The position numbers were made by a program, and so were the translations under genes. Shown in pieces: positions 44,450 through 53,424 of a stretch of 64,000 nt of DNA (positions are counted from its first letter, which is position 1; every line of letters starts with the position of its first letter). Origin of the DNA: Hyphococcus flavus (GTDB taxonomy: Bacteria; Pseudomonadota; Alphaproteobacteria; Caulobacterales; Parvularculaceae); assembly GCF_028748065.1 (NCBI RefSeq), contig NZ_CP118166.1, forward strand, positions 263,501 through 327,500, written 5' to 3'. Under the pieces are notes generated by a model, which was given only the letters and a program-made list of their open reading frames with translations, had not been told where the DNA came from and ran no database searches.

Positions 44450-45471
44450 GCTGCGCGCTCCATCGCAGAGGCTTGCGGCTCCGGCGCCGGATTCTCATAG
44501 GCCAGAATGAAATCCGCCGCTTTGGAGGCGAGCGAGGCCGCGTTGAAGATTGCGCGGTTGTCTTCTTTCAGGACTTCAAGCCATGCGCCCAGATAATCTG
44601 CATGGCGGACGGTCGGCGTAATCGAAAGCGATGCGCAGACAAACGCGCTCGCCATTTCGGCGACCAGTTCTTCCCTTGCATAGCCGTGCGATCCGTAACG
44701 GCCTTTGAATTCGCGACCCAAACGCGAGGCGTGGCCGGTCCAGTGACCAAGCTCGTGAAAGCAGGTGCGGTAATAATTGATCTGCTCGAAAAAAGCGGGT
44801 TGCGGCGGAACGCGAATAAAGTCTTGGCTCGGTACATAAAACGCCTTGTCGCCGCCGATCCGGAAATCGGCGTCGGTTGCCTTGATAAGATTCTCCGCGC
44901 GCGGGATCGCTTCGCATTCCGGCAGGGGCTTGGCGCCCGCCGTCAGTTCCGGCGGCAAGCCCTCGCATTGCGCCGCGTTAAAGACGGTATAGCGTTTAAG
45001 GAAAGGCACGAAAGCGGCGTCGCCGCCCTCTTTCTCGACTCTGGCCTGCTCGTCCTTCGGAATAAACTTGTCGGCGTAAACGACCATGGCGCCGCGCTCG
45101 CCCTTCATCACCGAACCGCCCAAGGCTTTCGCCTGCCGAAAGGTCAGCCAAGTCTGGCCGGAAAGGCCGTTCTCAATGGCGGCGCCCCACAGCAACAGAA
45201 TATTGATCCCGGAATAGGCGCGGCCTGTCTGGGCGTTCTTCGGCAGACCTGCGGTTATGGTCGCTGCTTCACCTCTTGCGGCCCACGGCTGCGCCCATGG
45301 AAAGCGTCCGGCTTCCAGTTCCTTCACGATCTTTGTTGTGACTTCGGTATAAAGATCAGCGCCCGGCTTTTTCTTTCCTGAACGCCGACGTGGCTTCGCG
45401 CCGCTGCTCGCCGCGTTCTTTCGCTGGGCGGCGCGGCTGGGCGCATCAGTTGCGGTTTCAAGTGATGTCAT
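44446..45471 (-). CDS. ardC: ArdC-like antirestriction protein
   Basis: 341 residues from the ATG at 45471 (MTSLETATDAPSR). The ArdC N-terminal ssDNA-binding domain covers about 45-180 (DLYTEVTTKIVKELEAGRFPWAQPW, then GRAYSGINILLLWGAA, QTWLTFRQAKALGGSVMKGERG). The zincin-like C-terminal domain has CFHELGHWTGHASRL and REELVAEMASAFVCASL. ArdC proteins protect incoming single-stranded DNA during conjugation. It is the first gene of the ardC-87aa-parB operon, with the palindrome-rich region directly upstream. Confidence 0.92.
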   Translation of the reverse strand: MTSLETATDAPSRAAQRKNAASSGAKPRRRSGKKKPGADLYTEVTTKIVKELEAGRFPWAQPWAARGEAATITAGLPKNAQTGRAYSGINILLLWGAAIENGLSGQTWLTFRQAKALGGSVMKGERGAMVVYADKFIPKDEQARVEKEGGDAAFVPFLKRYTVFNAAQCEGLPPELTAGAKPLPECEAIPRAENLIKATDADFRIGGDKAFYVPSQDFIRVPPQPAFFEQINYYRTCFHELGHWTGHASRLGREFKGRYGSHGYAREELVAEMASAFVCASLSITPTVRHADYLGAWLEVLKEDNRAIFNAASLASKAADFILAYENPAPEPQASAMERAA

Positions 45472-46200
45472 GGCTGCTCGCTCCTTGCCTGCCCGCCACA
45501 AATTCCCCCGGGACGGCGGGGGCGGCGGAAACGGGGCGAGCATGAGCGCCGGGTATTGGAGGCCGGGGCGCAACCGGTTTGGTAGGATGAGAAAAACAAT
45601 CGAGACGGATAAATAGCCAAAGCGGTTGCGGCGCGGCCGCCCGGCGCTATTCGCCCCGTCTTCCGTTCCGCCGCCCCCGCTGTCCCGAGGGGAATGACCA
45701 ACAAGCCGCGGGGCGAAGCCCCGCGTCCGTCAAAAGGCATGCTTTTGACCCCGCGCGATGCGCGGGCCTGCGGCAGGGATCGTCACCGGCACGGCGAAGA
45801 CGACGAATTCACTTGTTGAATTTGTCGGCTTCGGGCCGCCAATCACGCATGATTGGCGCGCCTAGAGCCCGGCGCCGTCAGGCGGCCGCCGTAACACTTA
45901 AAAAGCGCCAAGAGACCCGACGCCGCCAGCGTTCAGTTCACTGATTTTTCCAATATCGGCTTAAACCCATGGACCGGGAGCGTAAGAGCGCGCGTTCCCG
46001 ATACGAAAACAGGCCCGGCGCCCTCCCGTCGCCTGTGTGACATTCCTGACAACCCTGGCCGTTGAATATGTCAATTACTCTAAATTTGCGGCGATAAACG
46101 CCGTACTTTCAGCACTTGTTAAACTTCTCGATATGTCATAGATGTGACATCTACTTATTTTGCGGCGATGATCGCCGCAAGCTGACAAAAAGGCGCAAAA
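45472..46200. other. Palindrome-rich non-coding region upstream of ardC
   Basis: 729 bases without a convincing gene. An imperfect inverted repeat of about 52 bases pairs 45502-45553 with 45640-45695 (shared core GGGACNGCGGGGGCGGCGGA). Three hairpins follow: 45707-45725 (8-bp stem CGCGGGGC), about 45729-45749 (GTCAAAA/TTTTGAC) and 45750-45766 (CCCGCGC/GCGCGGG), and another at 45839-45856 (CCAATCA/TGATTGG). The ardC promoter must lie here; an oriT or ParB-binding centromere is possible. The AbiE operators lie at its right end. Confidence 0.6.
46085..46180 (+). promoter_or_regulatory. AbiE promoter with palindromic operators
   Basis: A perfect palindrome with 10-bp arms (TTGCGGCGAT, centre G, ATCGCCGCAA) at 46160-46180 ends 20 bases before the abiEi start. 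A related imperfect copy (TTTGCGGCGAT...CGCCG) lies at 46085-46103, and a separate ATGTCA/TGACAT inverted repeat at 46133-46150. AbiEi antitoxins are known to bind inverted repeats in their own promoter, so these are the likely autoregulation sites. Confidence 0.65.
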
Positions 46201-47046
46201 ATGCCCCTCAACGCCGAACAGCGCACGCGACTGCGGGAAGACGCGCCTTTCGGGCTGTTCGTGACGAAGGAATGGCTGTCGGGCAAGGGCTACGCCCGGC
46301 ACAGCATCGATAATCTGGTCAAATCCGGTCAGCTGATCTCGCTCCGGCCGGGGGTCTATATCCGGCCCGATACGCAGCTGGGCTGGGAGGGCGTTGTCTG
46401 TTCCCTGCAGCGCATGGGCGGCGACCTTTCGGTCGGCGGGCTGACGGCGCTCGAACTTCATGGCCTTGGCCACTATCTCGCCCTGTCGGAAACGCGTCGC
46501 ATCGTCCTCTTTGGCGCCGATCCCCTGCCCTCCTGGATCAATCATCTCGTCAGGGACGTCACGTTCGAGAAACGAAGCGAGGCGCGTCTCTTTGCAGCAA
46601 GCCCATACGCCGAGACTGATGATGATCGCGAAGACGCGCAGGAGCGGCGCCGGTGCAAAAAGCGCGATCCCGCCATGGCCGGACTCACCACTATGCAAAT
46701 CGCGGAGCATTTGCCGCCGCTGTCTTTGTCGACGCCGGAGCGCGCAATCCTCGAAGTGCTGTTCGACGTGCCCAAACGCGTATCATTCGAACATGCCGAT
46801 CAGCTCTTGCAGGGGCTTGCGACCCTGTCGCCGCGCCGGCTGGAAACCGTTCTTAACCTATGCGTCAATATCCGGGTGAAACGGCTTTTCTTCTGGTTCG
46901 CCGACCGTCATCAATTCCAGTGGCGCGCGCGTCTTGATCCGAATGATTTCGGTCTCGGCCGAGGCAACCGCGTGGTCGCCAAGCCCGGCCGCCTCGATCC
47001 GACTTACGCCATCACTGTCCCTGAGAGTTTCGCAGATGATGCTTAA
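46201..47046 (+). CDS. abiEi: AbiEi-type antitoxin
   Basis: 281 residues. N-terminal winged helix (WLSGKGYARHSIDNLVKSGQLISLRPGVYIRP) and the COG5340 body (DLSVGGLTALELHGLGHYLAL, then LSTPERAILEVLFDVPKRVSFEHADQLLQGL). AbiEi is the DNA-binding antitoxin of the type IV AbiE toxin-antitoxin and abortive infection system, repressing its own operon. The last 11 bases overlap the toxin gene. Confidence 0.92.
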   Translation: MPLNAEQRTRLREDAPFGLFVTKEWLSGKGYARHSIDNLVKSGQLISLRPGVYIRPDTQLGWEGVVCSLQRMGGDLSVGGLTALELHGLGHYLALSETRRIVLFGADPLPSWINHLVRDVTFEKRSEARLFAASPYAETDDDREDAQERRRCKKRDPAMAGLTTMQIAEHLPPLSLSTPERAILEVLFDVPKRVSFEHADQLLQGLATLSPRRLETVLNLCVNIRVKRLFFWFADRHQFQWRARLDPNDFGLGRGNRVVAKPGRLDPTYAITVPESFADDA

Positions 47047-47953
47047 GCGTCAGGCCTTCGAAGAGCAGGTTCGCCTTCTTGTGCGCGTGCTTCCCTATGT
47101 TGCGAGAGAGACTGATTTCGCGCTTAAAGGCGGCACGGCGATCAATTTCTTTCTTCGCGACATGCCGCGTCTGTCGGTTGATATCGATCTTGCTTATCTG
47201 CCGCTGGAGCCGAGAGAGACGGCGCTGCCGAAGATCCGGGCGGCGCTCGCGCGCATCGGCGAACAGCTGATGGCGAGTTCTCCCGCCATCGCGACCATCG
47301 ATCCGCCGGCCGTGCGGGAAAACGAACTGCGGCTCCTCATCAGGCACGGACGGACGCAGGTGAAACTTGAACTGTCTCCGGTTCTGCGCGGAACAGTATT
47401 CCCGCCGGAGACACGGACTATTGGTCCCGCTGTCGAAAACGCGTTCGGCTATGCTGAGATGCAGGTTCTGTCGCATGCGGACCTTTACGCCGGAAAGATT
47501 TGCGCTGCACTAGATCGCCAGCATCCGCGCGATCTCTTCGATATCAAACTCCTTCTTGAGAACGAAGGCGTCGACAGAAAGCTGATCGACGCGTTCCTTG
47601 TCTATCTCATCAGTCACAATCGCCCGATCGCGGAGCTGCTGGCGCCGAACCCGAAGGACGTAAAATATACTTACGAAGCGGAATTTGCGGCGATGACGGC
47701 CTTGCCGCCCACGCTTGAAGATCTCTATCAGGCGCGGGGCGATCTTCTGCAACGCATTCACGAGAGCCTGACGGAGAAGGACCGCGCTTTTCTGATCTCG
47801 GTGAAATCAGGAGACCCCGACTGGTCGCTGCTCAATACGCCTAACGCCGAACAGCTACCGGCGGTTCAATGGAAACTTCAGAACATCCGCCGCATGACAA
47901 AAGATCGCCGAAACGAAGCGCTTGCGCGTCTTCGCATTGTCCTTGGCGCGTAA
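47036..47953 (+). CDS. abiEii: AbiEii-type nucleotidyltransferase toxin
   Basis: 305 residues from the tandem ATGs at 47036/47039. Nucleotidyltransferase motifs: FALKGGTAINFFLRDMPRLSVDIDLAY (GG-T and D-x-D), a VKLELSPV strand, DLYAGKICAALDRQHPRDLFDIKLLL. AbiEii toxins transfer nucleotides, in studied members to tRNA, and stop growth when freed of control. The pair stabilises the ICE and may give phage resistance. It ends before a gap containing no other gene. Confidence 0.92.
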   Translation: MMLKRQAFEEQVRLLVRVLPYVARETDFALKGGTAINFFLRDMPRLSVDIDLAYLPLEPRETALPKIRAALARIGEQLMASSPAIATIDPPAVRENELRLLIRHGRTQVKLELSPVLRGTVFPPETRTIGPAVENAFGYAEMQVLSHADLYAGKICAALDRQHPRDLFDIKLLLENEGVDRKLIDAFLVYLISHNRPIAELLAPNPKDVKYTYEAEFAAMTALPPTLEDLYQARGDLLQRIHESLTEKDRAFLISVKSGDPDWSLLNTPNAEQLPAVQWKLQNIRRMTKDRRNEALARLRIVLGA

Positions 47954-48089
47954 CCGATCCCGACGGAAAGCAGCCGGACGCACACCCTTGAAAAAACCAA
48001 AGATGTTCCCCGTCAGCGAGTGAGGGACATATGGGGGTTTTTGCTTAAGGAGGATTTCTGGTTCATCGTAGCCCATCAAGGGAGCGAAG

Positions 48090-48914
48090 ATGAAACAGCA
48101 ATCCGGGCTGCATGAGACGGTCGAACAGCATGTAAAGGACATCCGCCGCGTTGTTCGTACAATCGGCGAGCTACAGCACGATGAGAAGTATACCTATGCT
48201 TGGGCGCTGGCAGGCTCCTCCAGGTCGGCGCCAGATGTCCTGCTCTCTCCGGACCTCCTTCCGCGGGTATCGCCCGACGGTGCAGTCTTGCTCTGGGCCG
48301 GAACCAGCGAGGCGCCGGTCGGAGACCTGCTGCAGGCGTGCGAACGGATCTTGTCATCCGACGAAATTATCCGGGCCCGGAGCTTCCGACAGGAGGAGGA
48401 TGCGCGCAGCTTCGTCACGGCACATGCTGTGCTGCGATTACAGCTTGCCGCACATCACCAATGCTCTCCTTCCGAATTGCTCTTTGCCACCGGCCCGAAC
48501 GGCAAGCCGCATCTCATCGGGATTGCTGGGCGTAAGGCTCGCTCATGGCTCCACTTCAATCTGTCCCACACGCGGGGTCGGGCGCTGATCGGCCTGTCGA
48601 CCGCGCCGATCGGTGTTGATATCGAACAGATCGAAGAGTTTCCGGATATGCTGGAAACCGCTGACCTCGCCTTCACGCCGGAATCACGTGCGATCCTTGC
48701 TGCCTGTACTGGCGACGTCCGCACGCGACTCTTCTACCGTTTCTGGACACTGGGCGAAGCCTTCATCAAGGCGACCGGCCTTGGCATTTCACAGGGGCTC
48801 GACACCTTCGCCTTCACGCCGAGCGTACCGCCGCGCCTCACACGGATTACGCCGGGCTATGGCCAGGTCTCCGACTGGTATTTCGGTCTGTTTGGATACG
48901 CCGCGTCCGGTTAG
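48090..48914 (+). CDS. 4'-phosphopantetheinyl transferase (Sfp type)
   Basis: 274 residues. Motifs of the Sfp/EntD superfamily: HFNLSHTRGRALIGLS, GVDIEQIEEF (metal-binding Asp-x-Glu) and FYRFWTLGEAFIKATGLGI, with Gly-Glu-Ala in place of the usual Lys-Glu-Ala. It attaches phosphopantetheine to carrier domains of NRPS or PKS enzymes. Its stop overlaps that of the converging mbtH gene, and an NRPS adenylation domain follows. It is probably a survivor of a siderophore or peptide gene cluster. Confidence 0.92.
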   Translation: MKQQSGLHETVEQHVKDIRRVVRTIGELQHDEKYTYAWALAGSSRSAPDVLLSPDLLPRVSPDGAVLLWAGTSEAPVGDLLQACERILSSDEIIRARSFRQEEDARSFVTAHAVLRLQLAAHHQCSPSELLFATGPNGKPHLIGIAGRKARSWLHFNLSHTRGRALIGLSTAPIGVDIEQIEEFPDMLETADLAFTPESRAILAACTGDVRTRLFYRFWTLGEAFIKATGLGISQGLDTFAFTPSVPPRLTRITPGYGQVSDWYFGLFGYAASG

Positions 48915-49147
48915 TCGTTTGCCTGACGCTGACGCTCGTCTTCTTCCATCTGCCGGATCAGGCTTTTCGGTCTCATGTCGGTCCAGTTCTCGTCGATCCA
49001 CGCAGAACAAAGCGCTTTCGATCCTGTCGGCCCGACCTGCTCCCAGCCAGGTGGCACATCGATGAAGTCGGGCCAGAGTGAATGTTGGCCTTCTTCATTC
49101 ACAAGGATCAGGAATGTCCCGTTTTCATCGTCAAATGGATTTGCCAT
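48911..49147 (-). CDS. mbtH: MbtH-like NRPS accessory protein
   Basis: 78 residues from the ATG at 49147 (GGAAGGGGATAGC upstream). It carries the MbtH signature: NPFDDENGTFLILVNEEGQHSLWPDFIDVPPGWEQVG, then CSAWIDENWTDMRPKSL. MbtH proteins bind NRPS adenylation domains and support their folding and activity. It is divergent from the truncated NRPS gene, 66 bases away. Confidence 0.95.
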   Translation of the reverse strand: MANPFDDENGTFLILVNEEGQHSLWPDFIDVPPGWEQVGPTGSKALCSAWIDENWTDMRPKSLIRQMEEDERQRQAND

Positions 49148-49213
49148 GCTATCCCCTTCCACGTCCGGCTATCATTAATCTGCACGATTAACAGTTTTGC
49201 GTATACGAGGCTC

Positions 49214-50552
49214 ATGCGGCAAGTCCATTCCTTTGAACTAGGCCATCCGGGCGCCTGGCCGTCGGCTTTGGTTCCTGAGGGGGACGGGACGTTGACGGGG
49301 CTTTTGTCGGCGGCGGGTGCGGCGCATGGCGCGGCGACGGCGCTGGTGTTGCCGGACGGGGAGACGGTGAGCCATGGCGTGCTGCACGCGCGGGCGCGGC
49401 GCATCGCCCGGGCCCTGGCCGCGCGCGACATCGGCCCGGAACGCACAGTCGCTCTGCTCCTCGACGACCCGGCTGACCTGCCCGAAGCCGTGCTCGGCGT
49501 CCTGGCCGCCGGCGCCGCCTTCCTGCCCCTCGACCCGGCCAGCCCCCCGGCCCGGCTGGACGCCCTGCTGCAGACCGCCCGCCCGGATCGCTTGCTGACC
49601 ACACAAGCCCTGGCCGCCCGTCTTCCGGACGCCCTGCCGCAAGGAACCCGCCTGTTCTGCCCCGGTGCGCCGGAGACGGCGGCCGCCCTCGCCGCCCTCG
49701 ATGACAGTCCTCTCGCTGCGGAAGAACGCACCGCCCCCTTGCATCCGGACCAGGCCGCCTATGTCCTGCACACCTCCGGGTCCACCGGCGCGCCCAAGGG
49801 CGTCGTCATCTCCCAGCGCGCCATTGCCGCTTATGTCCGCACCCTCTCCGGCCTGATCGGCGAAGACGCCGCCCATATGCCGCTGTTCACCGCACCAACC
49901 TTCGACCTCACCCTGACCAGCCTGTTCGTCCCGCTGGTAATGGGCGGCGCGCTCACCCTTTGCCCTGCAGGCCGGCCCGAAGAGGCCCTGGCCGACATCT
50001 TCGCCCCCGCCAGCCCGACGCGCGCCGTCAAGCTCACGCCGTCCCATATCACCCTGCTCGACGCCCTGCCGCCCCCGCCGACCGGCGCGTCCAGCAGACT
50101 GCGTCTGGCGATCGCCGGGGGCGAGGCGCTGACCCCGGCCCATCTGCACCTGCTGCACGTCCATGCCCCCGGCCTGCGCGTCCTCAACGAGTACGGTCCG
50201 ACTGAGGCCACGATCGGCGCCGTGGCCGCTTTCGTCACCCTGACAGAAGAGGAAGGCGGGACCACCCTGCCGATCGGGCGGCCCTATCCCGGCGCCGGCG
50301 CTTATGTTCTCGACGACCGGCTGCAGCCCTGCCCGGTCGGCGTGCCGGGCGAGCTGTATCTCTCAGGGCCGGGCCTGGCGCGCGGCTATCGCGGCCAGCC
50401 AGGCCTGACCGCAGAGCGGTTCATTGCCAACCCCGCCGGACCGCCCGGCGCCCGCCTCTACCGCACCGGCGACATCGCCGCCTGGCGCGCCGACGGCCAG
50501 CTCATCTTCCACGGACGCGCCGACGACCAGATCAAGATCCGCGGACACCGGA
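49214..50552 (+). pseudogene. NRPS adenylation domain truncated by IS3-family element
   Basis: About 446 codons from the ATG at 49214 to the IS edge, then 5 foreign codons and a stop. The adenylation core is visible in order: A3 LHTSGSTGAPKGVVISQ, A4 FDLTLTSL, A5 NEYGPTEATIGA, A7 RLYRTGDIAAW, A8 GRADDQIKIRG. It stops before A9/A10, so the catalytic Lys and carrier protein are missing and the product cannot work. The DNA is visibly richer in G+C than its neighbours. The amino acid specificity was not derived. The intact gene was probably several kilobases longer. Confidence 0.9.
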
Positions 50553-50618
50553 TGACCCGACCCCTTTGAACGCAGCCGCCTGAAGGTAGTAAAATGGCTG
50601 CATCAAAGGAGAAGAAGA

Positions 50619-50897
50619 ATGTCTGGAAAGAGATATTCACCTGAAGAAATCATAGCGAAGTTGCGCGAGGCTGAAGTTTATCTCGCCGAGGGCGTCAAGG
50701 TCGGCGAAGTGATCCGCCGTCTGGGCGTCAATAAGATCACGTATTACCGGTGGCGTCAGGAGTACGGCGGGATGAAGGTTGAGCAGGCGAAAAAGCTGAA
50801 AGACCTTGAGAAAGAGAACGCCAGATTGAAGCGGCTACTAGCGGACGCTGAACTCGACAAGGCGATCTTAAAGGAAGCTGCGGAGGGAAACTGGTAG
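50619..50897 (+). CDS. IS3-family transposase OrfA
   Basis: 92 residues: [49 protein letters not shown], a helix-turn-helix, then a leucine-zipper-like helix ([31 protein letters not shown]). OrfA binds the inverted repeats; IS3 elements make the active OrfAB by programmed frameshift near its end. Confidence 0.92.
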   Translation: MSGKRYSPEEIIAKLREAEVYLAEGVKVGEVIRRLGVNKITYYRWRQEYGGMKVEQAKKLKDLEKENARLKRLLADAELDKAILKEAAEGNW

Positions 50898-50971
50898 GGC
50901 CCTCGCGCAAGCGTGAGTTCATTGAACATGCCTGCGGCCGGCTCGGCGTCTCTGAACGCCGGGCCTGCCGT

Positions 50972-51793
50972 TTGTTGAAGCAGCATCGCTCGACGCAATG
51001 GCGCAAGCCGGTGCGTGCCGACGATGAGGATGCGCTGACCTTCGCCATCATCGAGCTGGCGACCCGCTATGGACGCTATGGCTACAAGCGGATTACGGCG
51101 TTGCTCAGATCTGATGGCTGGCATGTGAACCACAAACGCGTTGCGCGGATCTGGCGGCGCGAGGGCCTGAAAGTACCGATAAAACAGCCGAAACGCGGGC
51201 GGTTGTGGTTTAATGACGGCTCTTGCGTTCGCTTGAGGCCACAGCATCGCAATCACGTCTGGGCTTATGACTTCGTTCAGGACCGGACACGCGATAATCG
51301 CAAGTTCCGCATGCTCACGGTCATCGATGAGTTCACCCGTGAATGCCTGGCGATCAAGGTGAAGAGACGTCTGAATAATCAGGATGTTCTCGACGTGCTT
51401 GGAGAGCTGATGGTCCAGCGCGGCGTTCCAGATCACATTCGCTCAGACAACGGAAGTGAGTTCCGGGCTAAGGCGCTGCGCAAATGGCTCGGCAATATCG
51501 GCGTGAAGACACTTTACATCGAACCGGGAAGCCCATGGGAAAACGGTTACAACGAGTCCTTCAACGGCAGGCTGCGCGATGAATGCCTGAAGGTAGAGCT
51601 GTTCAACAATCTGATGGAGGCGAAAATTATCATCGAAATGTGGCGCAGACATTACAACACGGTGCACCCGCACTCATCGTTGGGGTACAGACCGCCAGCG
51701 CCGCAAACCATCATTCCGGCTGATCTGGCTCCCGCAAACTGGGAGCTCCCGCCAGATCAGCCTTCCATCCGAAGCAATCTCATGGTTACATAA
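50972..51793 (+). CDS. IS3-family transposase OrfB (DDE)
   Basis: 273 residues from the TTG at 50972; the frame is open from about 50893 and encodes [18 protein letters not shown], so the functional product is probably made as OrfAB by -1 frameshift. The DDE core: [23 protein letters not shown], and [16 protein letters not shown]. It is intact, so the element may still move. Confidence 0.92.
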   Translation: MLKQHRSTQWRKPVRADDEDALTFAIIELATRYGRYGYKRITALLRSDGWHVNHKRVARIWRREGLKVPIKQPKRGRLWFNDGSCVRLRPQHRNHVWAYDFVQDRTRDNRKFRMLTVIDEFTRECLAIKVKRRLNNQDVLDVLGELMVQRGVPDHIRSDNGSEFRAKALRKWLGNIGVKTLYIEPGSPWENGYNESFNGRLRDECLKVELFNNLMEAKIIIEMWRRHYNTVHPHSSLGYRPPAPQTIIPADLAPANWELPPDQPSIRSNLMVT

Positions 51794-51822
51794 AGACTGG
51801 CTGCGCCATCGGGGTTTCGTCA

Positions 51823-51985
51823 GTTGTTCAATTTCCTGACGCTCCGCTGCACAGAGCGCTCGAAGAATAACTTCCTGTGTCAAGTCCTCGGCGTCCGCCC
51901 GCGAGCTCATGCGTCGCAGGAAGTAAGCACGCAGTTCTTTCTCATACCTGATGACCGATCGGACAAATGCTTTTCCTTTCGACAT
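51823..51985 (-). pseudogene. ECF sigma factor remnant cut by the IS element
   Basis: 54 codons from the ATG at 51985: MSKGKAFVRSVIRYEKELRAYFLRR, then SRADAEDLTQEVILRAL, the sigma-70 region 2 pattern of FecI-like ECF factors. The frame then enters the IS end and runs into unrelated residues. Regions 2.4 and 4, needed for promoter binding, are absent. FecI-type factors usually control a TonB receptor or siderophore locus, in line with the NRPS remnants on the other side of the IS. Confidence 0.82.
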
Positions 51986-52118
51986 ATTAATGATTCGCAA
52001 AAAGTAATGAGTATTCGCAGTCAAACTTCGCCTGACTGGCCGACTCTTGCCCATAAAGCGCATAATGCGAACTGTTAAATGTCAAAATAGCCAGTTTCGT
52101 GCGCAATGAAGCGCCTCC

Positions 52119-53423
52119 TTATTCTTGAAGGTGAATCGCACCGATTGATGCTAGTAGCTCATAAGTCGCTGCCCGCGCATCGCGTTCTGCGTTCGCCAAC
52201 GCCACTTGCGCGTCAAGATATTCTTGTTCAGCATCGAGCACGTCCAACGTAGTGCGCACACCGACCTCGGCTTCGCGCCGTACGCCGTCGAGGGCCAGCG
52301 CGTTGGCCCGCACTTGCGTTCGCGATGACACAATGTTCGCGCGTGCGGCCGCAAGTCGCTGCCAGCTAATCGTCACGCGCGCATCGACCTGCCGTTCGGC
52401 CACGGTGATGCGGCGGCGGTCTGCACTATTGACGGCGCGCGCCTCCCGCACGCGCGAAAGGCGAAGGCCGCCAAGAAAGATCGGCGCGGTCACGCGGACG
52501 CCATAAGCGAAACGTTCATCCTGCTCGATGAATGACGACGGCTCCTCGGCATATTGATATTCCGCCCGCAGGGACACTGTCGGCGAAAACGCGCCTTTTG
52601 CGATAGCGACGCCTCGGCGTGACGCTTCTTCCCGCATTTGCGCCTGCGCGATGACAGGCGAGAGCTCCCGCGCAATGGCCTTTGCCTCATCGAGCGTGGC
52701 CGGCGTATCAGGCATGCCCGGCGCCTCCTCAAGACTCCCGGGCATTTGCCCGATGATTTCAGCAAATGCAGCGCGGCTGATTGCGAGCAGCGCCTGCGCG
52801 TTGGTCATCCGGGCCCGCGCCTGCGCGAGGCGCGCTTCGCTTTGCGCAACATCTGTTTTTGTGACTTCGCCGATTTCAAAACGAAACGCGATCTCTTCGA
52901 ATTGCTTAATTAAAACCTGAACGTTGTTTTCTGTTGCCCTGTAAACGACCATGTCGCGTACGACGTCGAAATATGCCGCCGCCGCACGGTTAAGTACGTC
53001 CTGCTCGACAAGGGAAAGCTGAGCGCCGCCGGCTTTCGCGCGCGCCTTCGCTTGCCGGATGGCGTTGACGTTGCGCAATCCCGCAAAGATTTGCTGCTCG
53101 CCCTGCACTTGTGCGGTCGCCGTAGTCAGATCGAAATTGCGATCCTCCGCCCCGGCGCCGAAAACTTCGCTGCTAATTGACTGGGTATTATCGACCTCCT
53201 CATAACCGGCGCCAGCCGTTATCTGCGGAAGGCCGCGTGCGCGCGCCTGGGCGACGCCTTCACGCGTTGCGTTAAGCTGCGCGCGTTCTGCAGCGATTTC
53301 CGGATTCGCGGCGAAGGCCAGCGACAGGGCCTCCTCCAGGGTTTCGGCACTCGCAACGCCGTTCACTATCAACAAAAGTATCGACAAAGAGACAGATGTG
53401 AACATTCGTATTGCAGATATCAT
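52119..53423 (-). CDS. TolC-like outer membrane efflux protein
   Basis: 434 residues from the ATG at 53423, one base after the upstream gene's stop. Signal peptide MFTSVSLSILLLIVNGVASAE, then two outer-membrane-efflux repeats (TLEEALSLAFAANPEIAAERAQL and TLDEAKAIARELSPVIAQAQM), each followed by long helices, as in trimeric TolC channels. It completes the tripartite pump encoded upstream in the same operon (adaptor, RND pump, lipoprotein). Confidence 0.92.
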   Translation of the reverse strand: MISAIRMFTSVSLSILLLIVNGVASAETLEEALSLAFAANPEIAAERAQLNATREGVAQARARGLPQITAGAGYEEVDNTQSISSEVFGAGAEDRNFDLTTATAQVQGEQQIFAGLRNVNAIRQAKARAKAGGAQLSLVEQDVLNRAAAAYFDVVRDMVVYRATENNVQVLIKQFEEIAFRFEIGEVTKTDVAQSEARLAQARARMTNAQALLAISRAAFAEIIGQMPGSLEEAPGMPDTPATLDEAKAIARELSPVIAQAQMREEASRRGVAIAKGAFSPTVSLRAEYQYAEEPSSFIEQDERFAYGVRVTAPIFLGGLRLSRVREARAVNSADRRRITVAERQVDARVTISWQRLAAARANIVSSRTQVRANALALDGVRREAEVGVRTTLDVLDAEQEYLDAQVALANAERDARAATYELLASIGAIHLQE

Positions 53424-53424
53424 A

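Larger units (their letters stand above)
50553..51822 (+). mobile_element. IS3-family insertion sequence (IS407-like)
   Basis: A 1,270-base element with imperfect terminal inverted repeats: left TGACCCGACCCCTTTGAACGC, right end (read inwards) TGACGAAACCCCGATGGCGC. It holds orfA and orfB in a -1 frame relation. The 3 bases outside each end differ (GGA and GTT), so no target duplication is visible. It joins a truncated NRPS gene to a truncated sigma factor gene, which suggests a deletion next to the element. Confidence 0.88.

Noticed and set aside
44473-45381. 302-residue plus-strand frame
   Set aside because: It lies fully antisense to ardC, whose domains and catalytic motif are clear; high G+C leaves the opposite frame open.
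49238-50164. 308-residue minus-strand frame
   Set aside because: Antisense to the adenylation domain, glycine/arginine/glutamine-rich and without family features.
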